From assembly GCF_946885725.1 (NCBI RefSeq), contig NZ_CAMPGZ010000041.1:1-23230 (forward strand): a DNA stretch of 23,230 bases, written 5' to 3'. Both the position numbers and the translations under genes were made by a program. Below the pieces are notes generated by a model. The model had not been told where the DNA came from and searched no databases. It saw nothing but the letters and a program-made list of their open reading frames with translations. The stretch is from an uncultured Nocardioides sp. GTDB taxonomy: Bacteria > Actinomycetota > Actinomycetes > Propionibacteriales > Nocardioidaceae. Shown one piece after another: positions 1 to 8,099 of this stretch. Each line of letters begins with the position of its first letter. Positions within the stretch are counted from its first letter, which is position 1.

Positions 1-1227
1 GATCTCAGCGCAGACACGCGATTCGTGCGACAGCCTCAACGGAGCCAGGTTGTCGCTCGCAGTCGCACCGCCGGAGTCGTAGGGGACCACATGGTCGAGG
101 TCGCAGCCGCGCGCGGTGCGGGCGCACCAGGGGAAGGCGCAGGTGCCGTCGCGGACCCGGATCTGCTCGGCCAGCCGGTCCGGCGCCTGGTAGGCGTCCA
201 CCCGGATCCGCTCGGCCAGGTCGACCACCGGCCGCACCGTCACCCGCGCGTCGGGGGCGGCGCACCAGACGCGGACCTGGTCGGCGGTCACGAAGGAGCG
301 GGTGTTGTCCACCCGCGCCAGCTCGATCCCCTCGCTGTCCGTGCCGTCTCTGCCTGGCTGGAGGGCGGCGGCGGACAGGTGCACGTGCAGCACCACCTCG
401 CGGCTCGGCCGGGAGACGCCCCTCTCGGCCGGGCCGCTCGTCTCCTCGAGCGGGGTGTCCAGGGTGGGCTGGAGCCGGGCCAGGTCACCCAGCGCGGCCG
501 CCCTGCGCGCCCGGTGGGTGCCGGTCGCGCCGAGCGCGGCGAGCCGGCGGGCCCCATCGTCCAACGCCCGGTCCAGGTCCAGGGCGTCGGCCAGGTCCAG
601 CTCTCCGGACAGGTACACCGTGCCCCGGGAGTCGACCTGGTCGGTGCGCACCGTGACGTGCCGATTCTCCGCCGCGGCCTCCGCCCGCTCCCGGGCGGTG
701 TCCGGGTCGAACCGCACCAGGGCTTCCTCGACCAGCCGGTCCACCGTCGCGGGGCCGACCGTGTGGGCGAACGCGGCCACCCGGTCGTCCACGAACCGCG
801 CCCCCTCCGGAGGCAGGCCCATGGTGGCGTGGGCGATCCGGCGGGCCCGCCACGCCGGCAGCTCCCCGGCCTGCACCCGCCGCCACAACCGCGGCAGCCG
901 GTGGCACAGCTCCAACGCGTCCGCGATCAGATCCCGGCCCGACTCGGTCGGCAACCGCAACGCGCCGGCGAAGTCGGCGATCGCGAACTCCCCCACCCGT
1001 GGGGTGCCCTCACCGGCCAGGACCACCGGACGGTCCGCGTGCAACCACGGGTCCGCCTCGTGCAGCTCCTCGACCGACTCCGCCGGGTGCAGCACCGCCC
1101 ACGCCACCGCCAACGCCAGCAGCCGGGCGTCCTCGCGGTCCCGCGCCGCCCGGGTCTCCCGCACCGCGTCCAACACCCCCGCAGCGGTCTCCGCCAGCGG
1201 CACGGATGCGGTGTCGGTGAGGCTCAT
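1..1227 (-). CDS. DUF222 / HNH endonuclease domain protein (13E12 type), partial at left edge
   Basis: 409 codons are open from ATG at 1227 to the window edge; the stop is outside. The N-terminal two thirds is a helical DUF222 region. The C-terminal part is the HNH module: Cys363 and Cys368 (CAFPWC), then CDLDHVVPYDSGG with Asp378-His379, then DNLAPL. Family members are putative nucleases of unknown biological role, multi-copy in actinobacterial genomes. The usual continuation after NLAPL is a Cys-Arg-Arg-His-His-type segment. Here it reads RLSHESRVCAEI, so the last His/Cys ligands are not recognisable and the gene may be altered or truncated at its 3' end. The start was chosen because the reading MSLTDTASVPLAET fits the family N terminus. 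No good Shine-Dalgarno is visible. The family assignment is secure; activity is doubtful. Confidence 0.85.
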   Translation of the reverse strand, partial: MSLTDTASVPLAETAAGVLDAVRETRAARDREDARLLALAVAWAVLHPAESVEELHEADPWLHADRPVVLAGEGTPRVGEFAIADFAGALRLPTESGRDLIADALELCHRLPRLWRRVQAGELPAWRARRIAHATMGLPPEGARFVDDRVAAFAHTVGPATVDRLVEEALVRFDPDTARERAEAAAENRHVTVRTDQVDSRGTVYLSGELDLADALDLDRALDDGARRLAALGATGTHRARRAAALGDLARLQPTLDTPLEETSGPAERGVSRPSREVVLHVHLSAAALQPGRDGTDSEGIELARVDNTRSFVTADQVRVWCAAPDARVTVRPVVDLAERIRVDAYQAPDRLAEQIRVRDGTCAFPWCARTARGCDLDHVVPYDSGGATASDNLAPLRLSHESRVCAEI

Positions 1228-1310
1228 CGTGGAACCCACTCAACCAGGCAGCACCGACAGCTTTCGCGAGTCGAAGGCGACGTCCACAACTCAACCAGCG
1301 TGGGCGATTC

Positions 1311-1336
1311 GGTGCTCTCGACAAGCTCGACCAGCC
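1311..1336. repeat. Imperfect palindromic intergenic repeat, copy 1
   Basis: Reads GGTGCTCTCGACAAGCTCGA followed by CCAGCC. The arms GGTNNTCTCGA and TCGACCAGCC pair imperfectly around the centre. It lies in the 112-bp gap between the DUF222-HNH start and the arsR stop. Two further half-sites of the form CTCAACCA occur at about 1239-1247 and 1290-1298 in the same gap. It resembles a second element at 8065-8087, so it is probably a member of a dispersed family. Function is unknown. Confidence 0.5.
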
Positions 1337-1339
1337 GGC

Positions 1340-1660
1340 CTACCGGCGCTTGCCGCGCGCGATCTCGGTGCCCAGCGCATCGAGGCGCTGCTGCCAGAAG
1401 CCGCGGAACTGCTCGAGCCACTGGTCGACCTGACGCATCCCGGTGGGGTCGACGGAGTACAACCGCCGCGCGCCCTCAGGCCGAACGGAAGCGAAGCCGT
1501 TCTCGCGCAGCACCCGCAGGTGCTGGGAGACCGCGGGCTGGGTGATGCCGAACTCCTCGCGGATGATCTCCACGACCGCGCCCGACGGTCGCTCGCCGTC
1601 GGCCAGCAGCTCGAGGATGCGCCGGCGCACCGGGTCGCCCAGTACGTCGAACGCGTGCAC
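1340..1660 (-). CDS. ArsR/SmtB-family winged-helix repressor
   Basis: 106 residues, typical for a compact ArsR regulator. The segment VLGDPVRRRILELLADGE is the classic N-terminal helix. ITQPAVSQHLRVLRENGF is the recognition helix-turn-helix, and RRLYSVDP is the wing. There is no CxC metal-binding pair in the DNA-binding helix, so it is unlikely to be an arsenic or cadmium sensor. It resembles the ArsR class paired with SRPBCC/AHSA1 proteins. The GTG start at 1660 has a good ribosome site, GGAGG at 1668-1672, 7 nt upstream. It lies 2 nt downstream of the SRPBCC stop, so the two genes are one operon. It probably autoregulates the promoter at about 2320-2355 (inference). Confidence 0.9.
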   Translation of the reverse strand: MHAFDVLGDPVRRRILELLADGERPSGAVVEIIREEFGITQPAVSQHLRVLRENGFASVRPEGARRLYSVDPTGMRQVDQWLEQFRGFWQQRLDALGTEIARGKRR

Positions 1661-1662
1661 GC

Positions 1663-2310
1663 TCAGGCCTCCGGCTCCGGCTGCCCCGTGTAGAACGCGG
1701 TGGTGCGCTTGCCGGCGAGCCGTGCCTCGTCGGGGTCGGTGCCGCCGGCGATGCTGGCGTCGGTCCAGGCCTGGCTGACGCGCTCGATGAACGCCACGCC
1801 CTCGCCGGTCGCGCTCCAGGCGGCGAACTCCTCGGCGTCGAGGGTGGCGCCGGTGGTGAGGTGCTCGTCGAGGCCGATGAACGCGAGGTCCCAGCCGACA
1901 CCGACGGCGCCGGGGCCGTACTGCTTCCAGCGGTCGTCGTCGACGTGAGCGATGTGCTCCAGCACCAGCGTCGTCAGGTCGCCGTCCGGACGGAGCGTCA
2001 GCTCGACCCACGACACCTCGCCGCCGTACTCCCACGTCACGGCCAGCGTCCTCGGCGGCTCGCAGCGCTCGATGGTGCCGCCGGCGTTGCCGACGAGCTG
2101 GTAGTGCCCACCTACCTTCAGGTCGCCCTCGACGGGCATGAACCACCGGGGGAGACGCGCCGGGTTCGTGACCGCGTCCCACACGTCGTCGGGGGTCGTC
2201 GGGTAGCTCTGCTCGATCGTGAGCACCCGCGCGGGGCGCCCTTGGTGGTCGCGGGAGGTGACGTCGCGGCGGACGGCACCGAGCTGGTCGAAGACGTTGT
2301 CGAGAGGCAT
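1663..2310 (-). CDS. SRPBCC domain protein (AHSA1 / activator of Hsp90 ATPase-like)
   Basis: 215 residues with a START-like SRPBCC fold. The N-terminal strand is VLTIEQSYPTTPDDVWDAVT, then NPARLPRWFMPVEGDLKVGG, a strong AHSA1 signature. The middle contains VSWVELTLRPDG and LVLEHIAHVDDD. The C terminus (WSATGEGVAFIERVSQAW) is the capping helix. These proteins bind hydrophobic ligands in a cavity; the ligand here cannot be read from sequence. It is the first gene of a two-gene operon with the ArsR regulator directly downstream, the reverse of the commoner order. The start is ATG at 2310, preceded by an AT-rich promoter. Confidence 0.88.
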   Translation of the reverse strand: MPLDNVFDQLGAVRRDVTSRDHQGRPARVLTIEQSYPTTPDDVWDAVTNPARLPRWFMPVEGDLKVGGHYQLVGNAGGTIERCEPPRTLAVTWEYGGEVSWVELTLRPDGDLTTLVLEHIAHVDDDRWKQYGPGAVGVGWDLAFIGLDEHLTTGATLDAEEFAAWSATGEGVAFIERVSQAWTDASIAGGTDPDEARLAGKRTTAFYTGQPEPEA

Positions 2311-2319
2311 GCCCGCACG

Positions 2320-2355
2320 ATATTAGCAAGGACTTATATCAGTCAAGGCTTAGCC
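2320..2355 (-). promoter_or_regulatory. AT-rich promoter / candidate ArsR operator for the SRPBCC-arsR operon
   Basis: On the minus strand, TTGACT (2346-2341) and TAATAT (2325-2320) form a sigma70-like pair with a 15-nt spacer, 9 nt before the ATG. The segment is markedly A/T-rich against its surroundings. It holds two similar words on the plus strand: GCAAGGACTTA (2327-2337) and TCAAGGCTTA (2343-2352). Direct repeats overlapping a promoter are what an autoregulatory ArsR site would look like. The regulator assignment is inference. Confidence 0.55.
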
Positions 2356-2360
2356 CAGTG

Positions 2361-3299
2361 CTACTCGGTGGGAGGGGTGGCCGGCGCCGGGGGAGTAGCA
2401 GCGGTACGACGAACGGCCAGGCGCCGCACCAGCAACCACAGCGGGACGCCGACGAGGGCGAGCACGACCGCGAACGGGATCACCGCGCCGACGATCGTCA
2501 GGACGACGACGGCCGAGCCGCGCAGCGCGTTCCACCCGCTCTCGAGCCCGGCGCGGAACCCGTCGTCGTCCTCTGCCGGCGGCTTCGGCTTCGCGGCCGG
2601 GCGCTCGATCGTCACCGTGATCGTCGACATCGTGGTCTGGTCGCGGAGGTAGGCCTGCTGGCTGCGCATCGACTGCAGCTCGGCCTCGCGCTCGGTGATC
2701 TCGTTCTCGTAGCGGATCAGGTCGTCGATCGACTTCGCGTCGTCCTGGAAGCCCTGGAGCCGGTCCAGGCTGTTGGCCAGCGTCTCCACGCGTTCGTCGA
2801 CGTCGATCACCTCGGCCGTGACGTCGCGCGAGGACGACTCGGACCGCTTCACCTTGCCGAGCTCACCCAGCGCGGTCATCGCCTCCTGGAACCGGTCGAC
2901 CGGCACCCGCACCGTGACAGTCGCGCGCACCATCCGGCCCTTGGCGTCGCTCTGGGTCTGCTCGTGGTCGATGTCGCCACCGAGGGTGTCGAGCACCCCG
3001 GTCAGCTCCGACCGCGCGGCCGCGACGTCCTTGTTGGTGACGACGACCTGGCCGGTGCGGATCACCGACCGCACCCGCACCACCGCGCGGTTCACACCGG
3101 GAGCCGCGACGGTGTCGCTCCCGGTATCCGCACCCTCCGCCGGCGGCGCGGCCTCCGCGGCGGAGCCGCCCTCCACGACGCGGGAGGCGGGAGCCTCGGC
3201 GTCGGATGCGCCGGACTCCGAGCCGGAGCTGCAGGCGCCGACACAGAAAAACAGGACTGCGAGTGTGCCGGCCGCGAGGGCCCGGATCGGAGTTGTCAT
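2361..3299 (-). CDS. DUF4349 domain lipoprotein
   Basis: 312 residues. The N terminus is a lipoprotein signal: MTTPIR, a hydrophobic stretch, then lipobox VGAC with Cys23 as the predicted lipidated residue. A low-complexity Ala/Glu/Ser linker follows to about residue 65. The DUF4349 core carries two features: a strand-rich segment (RTGQVVVTNKDVAAARSEL, later VTVRVPVDRFQEAMTAL) and a long coiled-coil region (DERVETLANSLDRLQGFQDD through EREAELQSMRSQQAYLRDQ). A hydrophobic segment near residues 262-290 (SAVVVLTIVGAVIPFAVVL) is a membrane helix, followed by a basic tail. It is probably an envelope protein anchored at both ends; function is unknown. The ATG at 3299 was chosen because the signal peptide then fits; its ribosome site is weak. 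It is divergent from hemY. Confidence 0.88.
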   Translation of the reverse strand: MTTPIRALAAGTLAVLFFCVGACSSGSESGASDAEAPASRVVEGGSAAEAAPPAEGADTGSDTVAAPGVNRAVVRVRSVIRTGQVVVTNKDVAAARSELTGVLDTLGGDIDHEQTQSDAKGRMVRATVTVRVPVDRFQEAMTALGELGKVKRSESSSRDVTAEVIDVDERVETLANSLDRLQGFQDDAKSIDDLIRYENEITEREAELQSMRSQQAYLRDQTTMSTITVTIERPAAKPKPPAEDDDGFRAGLESGWNALRGSAVVVLTIVGAVIPFAVVLALVGVPLWLLVRRLAVRRTAATPPAPATPPTE

Positions 3300-3364
3300 G
3301 GCGCTGTGACGCACCCCATGCCGGCGGGGTTCCTGAATAGTTGGGCACGGCCACGATCCTTTGC

Positions 3365-3370
3365 CAATCT
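3365..3370 (+). promoter_or_regulatory. Candidate -10 hexamer of hemY
   Basis: CAATCT lies 8 nt before the GTG at 3379, with TTGGGC at 3341-3346 as a possible -35 (18-nt spacer). This would put transcription initiation at or next to the start codon. There is no Shine-Dalgarno sequence. Confidence 0.4.
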
Positions 3371-3378
3371 GTGACGTT

Positions 3379-4806
3379 GTGAGCCGTTCCCGCCCCGTCG
3401 CCCGGCCGCCGCACGTGGTCGTGGTCGGCGGCGGCATCGCCGGGCTGGCCGCTGCCGCAGCGGTACGGCGGGAGCGTCCCGGCGTCGACGTGACGGTGCT
3501 GGAGGCCGCGCCACGGATCGGCGGCAAGCTGGCGGTCGCCGAGGTCGGTGGCATCACCGTCGACGTGGGCGCCGAGGCGATGCTCAACCGGCGACCGGAG
3601 GCGGTGTCGCTGGCGCGCGAGGTCGGGCTCGGCGACGACCTCGTCCACCCCGCCACGACGGCCGCCAACCTCTGGTCGCGCGGCCGCGTCCAGCCGATGC
3701 CGCGCACGCTCATGGGCGTCCCGATCGACGCGAGGGTCCTCGCCGACAGCGGCGTGATCTCCAAGGCCGGGCTGGCTCGCGCGGCGCTCGACGGGGTGCT
3801 GCCGGCCACCCACCGCGACCCAGACCAGGACGTCAGCGTCGGCGCGCTCATCGAGGAGCGGGTCTGTCGCGAGGTCGTCGACCGGCTGGTGGAGCCGTTG
3901 CTGGGCGGCGTCTACGCGGGCCACGCCCGCGAGCTCTCGGTCCGCGCGGCCGTGCCGCAGGTCGTCGCGCTGCTCGACCGCGACCGCTCGCTGATGAAGG
4001 CCGCAGCCGCCGTCACGCAAGGACCCGCCTCCGACGTACCCGTGTTCGCCGGCATCCGCGGCGGAGTCGGCCGCCTCCCCGAGGCCGTCGCACGAGCAAG
4101 CGGCGCCACGGTGCGCACCAACGCGACCGTCCGCGACCTGGCCCGCGCCGGCGACGGCGGCTGGAACCTCGTCATCGGCTCCACCCGCGACCCCGAGGTC
4201 GTGCACGCCGACGCCGTCGTCCTCGCCACGCCCGCGCGCCCGACGGCCCGGCTGCTCGCCGACGTCGCGCCGGACGCCGCCCTGGAGCTGAGCCGCATCG
4301 AGTACGCCTCGATGGCCGTCATCACGCTCGTCGTCCACGCCGAGGACCTCACCGGCACACAGGGCTCCGGCTTCCTGGTGCCGCCCGTCGACGGACGCGC
4401 GATCAAGGCGGCGACGTACTCCTTCGCCAAGTGGGACTGGGTCCGCGAGGCCGGCGGCGGCGAGCTGCTCGCCTTCCGTACCTCGATCGGCCGGCACCGC
4501 GAGGAGCGCACCCTTCAGGTCGACGACGGCGAGCTGGTCACGGCCGCGCTCGCCGACCTGCGCGACGCCGTCGGCCTCACTGCGAAGCCCGTCGACAGCC
4601 ACGTCCAGCGCTGGGGCGGCGCGCTGCCGCAGTACGCCGTCGGCCACCTCGACCGGGTCCGCACCGTGCGCGCAGCCGTCGCCGACGTGCCCGGCCTGGC
4701 CGTCTGCGGCGCGGCGTACGACGGTCTCGGCATCCCGGCGTGCATCGCGTCGGCCGAGCGAGCCGCCACCCAGATCCTCGGATCACTGACGACAGAGGGA
4801 GAATGA
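3379..4806 (+). CDS. hemY: Coproporphyrinogen III / protoporphyrinogen oxidase (FAD)
   Basis: 475 residues from GTG at 3379. It oxidises coproporphyrinogen III to coproporphyrin III (the CgoX role in Gram-positives) using FAD. The N-terminal dinucleotide-binding motif is [20 protein letters not shown], with the ribose-binding acidic residue in [13 protein letters not shown]. The segment [16 protein letters not shown] is typical of the family. The C-terminal FAD contact is [22 protein letters not shown]. An upstream TTG at 3361 would add six residues (MPICDV) ahead of the usual N terminus and was rejected. It overlaps the first possible hemQ start by ATGA. The pairing with hemQ supports the coproporphyrin-dependent branch rather than the protoporphyrin branch. 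Confidence 0.93.
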   Translation: MSRSRPVARPPHVVVVGGGIAGLAAAAAVRRERPGVDVTVLEAAPRIGGKLAVAEVGGITVDVGAEAMLNRRPEAVSLAREVGLGDDLVHPATTAANLWSRGRVQPMPRTLMGVPIDARVLADSGVISKAGLARAALDGVLPATHRDPDQDVSVGALIEERVCREVVDRLVEPLLGGVYAGHARELSVRAAVPQVVALLDRDRSLMKAAAAVTQGPASDVPVFAGIRGGVGRLPEAVARASGATVRTNATVRDLARAGDGGWNLVIGSTRDPEVVHADAVVLATPARPTARLLADVAPDAALELSRIEYASMAVITLVVHAEDLTGTQGSGFLVPPVDGRAIKAATYSFAKWDWVREAGGGELLAFRTSIGRHREERTLQVDDGELVTAALADLRDAVGLTAKPVDSHVQRWGGALPQYAVGHLDRVRTVRAAVADVPGLAVCGAAYDGLGIPACIASAERAATQILGSLTTEGE

Positions 4807-4811
4807 GCGCC

Positions 4812-5528
4812 ATGAGCGAGACCGCAAAGCGACCGCAGCAGGGCAAGCTGGCCAAGGACCTCAACGAGGTCATCCGCTACACCATGTGGTCGGTCTTCCG
4901 GCTCCGCGACGTGCTCGGCGACGCGGACCGCGCCGCCGAGGCCAACGAGCTCGAGAAGCTCGTCGAGTCCCTCGAGTCCGAGGACGTCCGGGTCCGCGGC
5001 CTGTACGACGTCGCCGGACTGCGCGCCGACGCCGACCTGCTGATCTGGTGGCACGCCGAGACGTCCGACGCCCTCCAGGACGCCTACCACCGGTTCCGGC
5101 GCACGGCGTTCGGCGCGCGCTTCGAGCCGGTGTGGTCGCAGATGGCGCTGCACCGTCCGGCTGAGTTCAACAAGAGCCACATCCCGGCGTTCCTGGCCGA
5201 GGAGGAGCCGCGCCAGTACGTCTGCGTCTACCCGTTCGTGCGCTCCTACGAGTGGTACCTCCTCGAGGACTCCGAGCGCCGCCGCCTGCTGGCCGAGCAC
5301 GGCCGGATGGCGCGCGACTACCCCGACGTCCGGGCCAACACCGTCGCGTCGTTCGCGCTCGGCGACTACGAGTGGCTGCTGGCGTTCGAGGCCGACGAGC
5401 TGCACCGCATCGTCGACCTGATGCGCCACCTGCGCGGGTCCGAGACGCGCCGCCACGTGCGCGAGGAGGTGCCCTTCTACACCGGGCGCCGCCGGACGCC
5501 GACGGAGATCGTCACCGACCTTCCGTGA
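4812..5528 (+). CDS. hemQ: Coproheme decarboxylase (HemQ/ChdC, chlorite dismutase-like fold)
   Basis: 238 residues. It converts Fe-coproporphyrin III to heme b with peroxide in two decarboxylations, the last step of the coproporphyrin-dependent pathway. Aligning spacing with known enzymes gives three key residues. Tyr140 ([10 protein letters not shown]) is the catalytic radical Tyr, His163 ([10 protein letters not shown]) the proximal heme ligand, and His123 ([10 protein letters not shown]) the distal base described for actinobacterial enzymes. Tyr140 and His163 are 23 residues apart, and His123 lies 17 before the Tyr, as in Corynebacterium. ATG at 4812 was preferred because GAGGGAG at 4795-4801 is 10 nt upstream; an in-frame ATG at 4803 is too close. 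It is coupled to hemY. Its last 17 bases overlap the convergent malQ. Confidence 0.95.
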   Translation: MSETAKRPQQGKLAKDLNEVIRYTMWSVFRLRDVLGDADRAAEANELEKLVESLESEDVRVRGLYDVAGLRADADLLIWWHAETSDALQDAYHRFRRTAFGARFEPVWSQMALHRPAEFNKSHIPAFLAEEEPRQYVCVYPFVRSYEWYLLEDSERRRLLAEHGRMARDYPDVRANTVASFALGDYEWLLAFEADELHRIVDLMRHLRGSETRRHVREEVPFYTGRRRTPTEIVTDLP

Positions 5529-7623
5529 CCGCGGCGGCCACGGCTGCGGCGCGCTCGGAAGCCATCACGTCCTCCAGTCGCAGCGGGCGCTGGTCCGGCC
5601 CCGAGAGCGGCACCCGCCAGTTGGGGTACTCGTCGATCGTCCCCGGCTGGTTCTGCGTGCGTCGGTCGCCCACGGCGTCGGTCAGGGCGACACAGCGCAG
5701 CCGCGACGGGGTGAGCGTCAGGTAGCGGTGCAGCGCCAGCACGGTCTCCTCGACGTCCGCGCCCTCGGCCAGCAGCCCGCGTGAGCGCACCTCGGCGAGC
5801 CACGCCTCGCGCTCGGCGTCGTCGGCAGCTATCTCCTCCTCGAGCGGACGCGTCAGCAGGCCGAGCCGGTGCCGCAGCCGTACGTGGTCGGCCGCCAGGA
5901 ACCCGGCGGTCGGCGGCAGGTCGTGCGTCGTCACGGACGCGAGGCAGAGCTCCCGCCAGCGCTCGGCGGGCAACGGCTTGCCGTGCTCGTCCGCCTCGAA
6001 CCAGAGGATCGAGGTGCCGAGGATGCCTCGCGAGGCGAGGTACTCCCGCGCGGACGGCTCCACCACGCCGAGGTCCTCGCCGACCACGACCGCGCCGGCG
6101 CGGACCGCCTCGAGAGCGAGCACGCCGATCATCGCCTCGTGGTCGTAGCGCACGTAGGTGCCCTGGTCGGGCGTGCGGCCCTCCGGCACCCACCACAGCC
6201 GGAACAGCCCGATGATGTGGTCGATCCGCACCCCGCCCGCGTGCCGCAGCACCGCGCGGATCATGTCGCGGAACGGCGCGTAGCCGAGCTCCTCCAGCGC
6301 CGGCGGCTGCCACGGCGGCTGGCCCCACTCCTGGCCCTGCTGGTTGAACGGGTCCGGGGGAGCGCCGACGGTGATGCCGGTGGCGTACGTCGACCGCAGC
6401 CGCCACGCGTCCGCGCCGCCGGCGTGCACACCGACCGCGAGGTCGTGCATGGTGCCGAGCGCCATGCCCGCGGCCGTGGCCTTGGCCTGCGCGAGCTGGA
6501 GCTGTTCGTCGACGACCCACTGCAGCCACTCGACGAAGGCGATCTCGTCCTCGTGCTCCGCGGCGAACGCGGCGACCTCGGAGGAGTGCACGTCCTGCAG
6601 CGGCTCCGGCCACTCGCGGTAGTCGAGCCCGTGCTCCTGCGCGACCACGCTCCAGGTGGCCAGGTGCCGCAGTGCCTCGCCCTCACGACGCCGGAACGCC
6701 GCCAGGTCCAGCTCCCGGCCGGCGGTGCGCGGCACGGCGTGCACGATCCGCAGCGCGGCCAGCTTGGCCGTCCACGCGGTGTCGCGGTCGATGACGTCGG
6801 CGTCGTCGAGCGCCGCGTGCACCTCCTCGGCCAGCGCGTCGACCCGCTTGCGGTCGGTCGGGTCGAGTGCGGCGTACTCCGGGATGCGCTCGACGCGGAC
6901 GTAGAGCGGGTTGAAGAAGCGCCGCGAGCTCGGGAGGTACGGCGACGGCTCCATCGGCGCGGTCGGCTCCGCGACGTGGAGCGGGTTGACGAGGACGTAG
7001 TCCGCGCCGAGCCCAGCCGACCAGACGCTCAGGTCGGTGAGGTCCGCGAGGTCGCCGACACCCCACGACTCGGCGGAACGCACGCTGTAGAGCTGGGCCG
7101 CGAAGCCCCACGCGTGGCGGTGCGCCAGCGACTCGGGCAGCCCGACCCAGGGGGGCGTGACGACCAGGGACGCGGAGGCCACGGTGTCGCCGGACCGGGC
7201 GTGCAGCGAGTGGTAGCCCAGCGGCAGGTCCGTCGGTACGGCGAACGTCGCCTCGCCGACGAACGCGCCGTCGATCTCACGCGACGGCACCCAGTGCGCC
7301 ACCTGGGCGACGTCGTCGCGGCGGCCGCCCTGCTCGAGCTCGACCCAGACGTCGACGGAGGCGCCGTCGGGGACGTGGACCGGGACCCACTTGGTCTCGC
7401 CCTGCGTCGTCACCACGCAGGCGGGCAGCATCCGGCGCCACGGGTCGTCGCGACGCCGCTGCAGGGCAGCATCGGGGTCGGAGGTGTCGACGCCCATGGC
7501 GCCGAGGACGTCGCGGACCGTTCCTTCGTCCACGTGGACGTGGTGGCCCTTCCAGTCGTAGTAGTCGGTGGCGACGCCGTACGCGTGGGCCAGCTCGACG
7601 AGCGCGGGCTCGGGCGCGGTCAC
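5512..7623 (-). CDS. malQ: 4-alpha-glucanotransferase (amylomaltase, GH77)
   Basis: 703 residues, the long actinobacterial form with an N-terminal beta-rich extension (about residues 1-160) before the GH77 barrel. It transfers alpha-1,4-glucan segments between malto-oligosaccharides in glycogen/maltodextrin metabolism, in the cytoplasm. Catalytic residues visible are the nucleophile Asp468 in [10 protein letters not shown], acid/base Glu516 in [10 protein letters not shown], and the transition-state Asp568 in [11 protein letters not shown]. The family motif [16 protein letters not shown] is present. The GTG start at 7623 overlaps the msrB stop by GTGA, implying translational coupling to msrB. 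Its 3' end overlaps hemQ tail to tail by 17 bp, leaving no room for a terminator between them. Confidence 0.95.
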   Translation of the reverse strand: MTAPEPALVELAHAYGVATDYYDWKGHHVHVDEGTVRDVLGAMGVDTSDPDAALQRRRDDPWRRMLPACVVTTQGETKWVPVHVPDGASVDVWVELEQGGRRDDVAQVAHWVPSREIDGAFVGEATFAVPTDLPLGYHSLHARSGDTVASASLVVTPPWVGLPESLAHRHAWGFAAQLYSVRSAESWGVGDLADLTDLSVWSAGLGADYVLVNPLHVAEPTAPMEPSPYLPSSRRFFNPLYVRVERIPEYAALDPTDRKRVDALAEEVHAALDDADVIDRDTAWTAKLAALRIVHAVPRTAGRELDLAAFRRREGEALRHLATWSVVAQEHGLDYREWPEPLQDVHSSEVAAFAAEHEDEIAFVEWLQWVVDEQLQLAQAKATAAGMALGTMHDLAVGVHAGGADAWRLRSTYATGITVGAPPDPFNQQGQEWGQPPWQPPALEELGYAPFRDMIRAVLRHAGGVRIDHIIGLFRLWWVPEGRTPDQGTYVRYDHEAMIGVLALEAVRAGAVVVGEDLGVVEPSAREYLASRGILGTSILWFEADEHGKPLPAERWRELCLASVTTHDLPPTAGFLAADHVRLRHRLGLLTRPLEEEIAADDAEREAWLAEVRSRGLLAEGADVEETVLALHRYLTLTPSRLRCVALTDAVGDRRTQNQPGTIDEYPNWRVPLSGPDQRPLRLEDVMASERAAAVAAAVTEGR

Positions 7624-8033
7624 TCCGCGGACTCGGCCGGCTCGAGGGTCAGGCTGATCGAGTTGATGCAGTAGCGCTGGTCGGTCGGCGTGCCGTAGCC
7701 CTCGCCCTCGAACACGTGGCCCAGGTGCGAGCCGCAGTTCGCGCAGCGGACCTCGACCCGCTTCATGCCGAACGAGCTGTCCTCGATGTACTCGACCCGA
7801 TCCTCGGCCAGCGGCGCGTAGAACGACGGCCAGCCGCAGTGCGAGTCGAACTTCGTCCCGGAGCGGAAGAGCTCGGCCTGGCAGGCGCGGCACTTGTAGA
7901 CACCGACGGTCTTGGTGTCGGTGTACTCACCGGTCCAAGGCCGCTCGGTGCCGGCCTTGCGCAGCACGGCGTACTCCTCGGGGGAGAGCTGCTCGCGCCA
8001 CTCCTCGTCGGTCTTGTTGACCTGGTAACCCAT
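7620..8033 (-). CDS. msrB: Peptide-methionine (R)-S-oxide reductase
   Basis: 137 residues, complete. It reduces methionine-R-sulfoxide in oxidised proteins, recharged by thioredoxin or mycoredoxin. Zinc site: Cys48-x-x-Cys51 (CRAC) and Cys97-x-x-Cys100 (CANC). Catalytic Cys122 lies in QRYCINS. The family motif HCGWPSFY contains Cys66, and GSHLGHVFEG is present. ATG at 8033 is 6 nt after a TAGGCT hexamer, so the mRNA is probably leaderless. It is first in an operon with malQ. In Mycobacterium tuberculosis msrB also lies close to hemQ and hemY, so the linkage is old; malQ is an addition here (from memory of that genome). Confidence 0.96.
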   Translation of the reverse strand: MGYQVNKTDEEWREQLSPEEYAVLRKAGTERPWTGEYTDTKTVGVYKCRACQAELFRSGTKFDSHCGWPSFYAPLAEDRVEYIEDSSFGMKRVEVRCANCGSHLGHVFEGEGYGTPTDQRYCINSISLTLEPAESAE

Positions 8034-8039
8034 ACCCCC

Positions 8040-8045
8040 AGCCTA
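8040..8045 (-). promoter_or_regulatory. -10 hexamer of msrB (leaderless)
   Basis: TAGGCT on the minus strand, separated from the msrB ATG by exactly 6 nt (GGGGGT). That spacing places the transcription start on the initiation codon. No -35 match is obvious. Confidence 0.6.
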
Positions 8046-8064
8046 CGGATCGCCCTCGGACCGG

Positions 8065-8087
8065 GTGGTCGAGCCGGTCGAGACCAC
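8065..8087. repeat. Near-perfect palindrome, copy 2 of the dispersed repeat
   Basis: The element is 23 nt, with 5' arm GTGGTC and 3' arm GACCAC and a CCGG centre flanked by GAG and TCGA. It sits between the divergent msrB and primase-polymerase genes. It abuts the -10 hexamer of the latter and covers the expected -35 position of both promoters. The related copy at 1311-1336 suggests a mobile or REP-like family; an operator role is an alternative. Confidence 0.6.
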
Positions 8088-8093
8088 TACTCT
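8088..8093 (+). promoter_or_regulatory. -10 hexamer of the primase-polymerase gene (leaderless)
   Basis: TACTCT followed by 6 nt (CGGCCC) and the ATG at 8100. It lies immediately after the palindrome at 8065-8087. Confidence 0.6.
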
Positions 8094-8099
8094 CGGCCC

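Noticed and set aside
3361..3378. TTG start extending hemY by six residues
   Set aside because: The added residues MPICDV precede the normal family N terminus, and the hexamer at 3365-3370 would lie inside the coding region; GTG at 3379 fits better.
4803..4811. Upstream ATG of hemQ overlapping the hemY stop
   Set aside because: The GAGGGAG ribosome site is only 1 nt from it but 10 nt from the ATG at 4812. It remains possible through coupling.
4812..5528. Chlorite dismutase activity
   Set aside because: The residue pattern (Tyr140, His163, His123) and hemY partnership identify coproheme decarboxylase. The distal Arg typical of true chlorite dismutases was not seen in the corresponding region.
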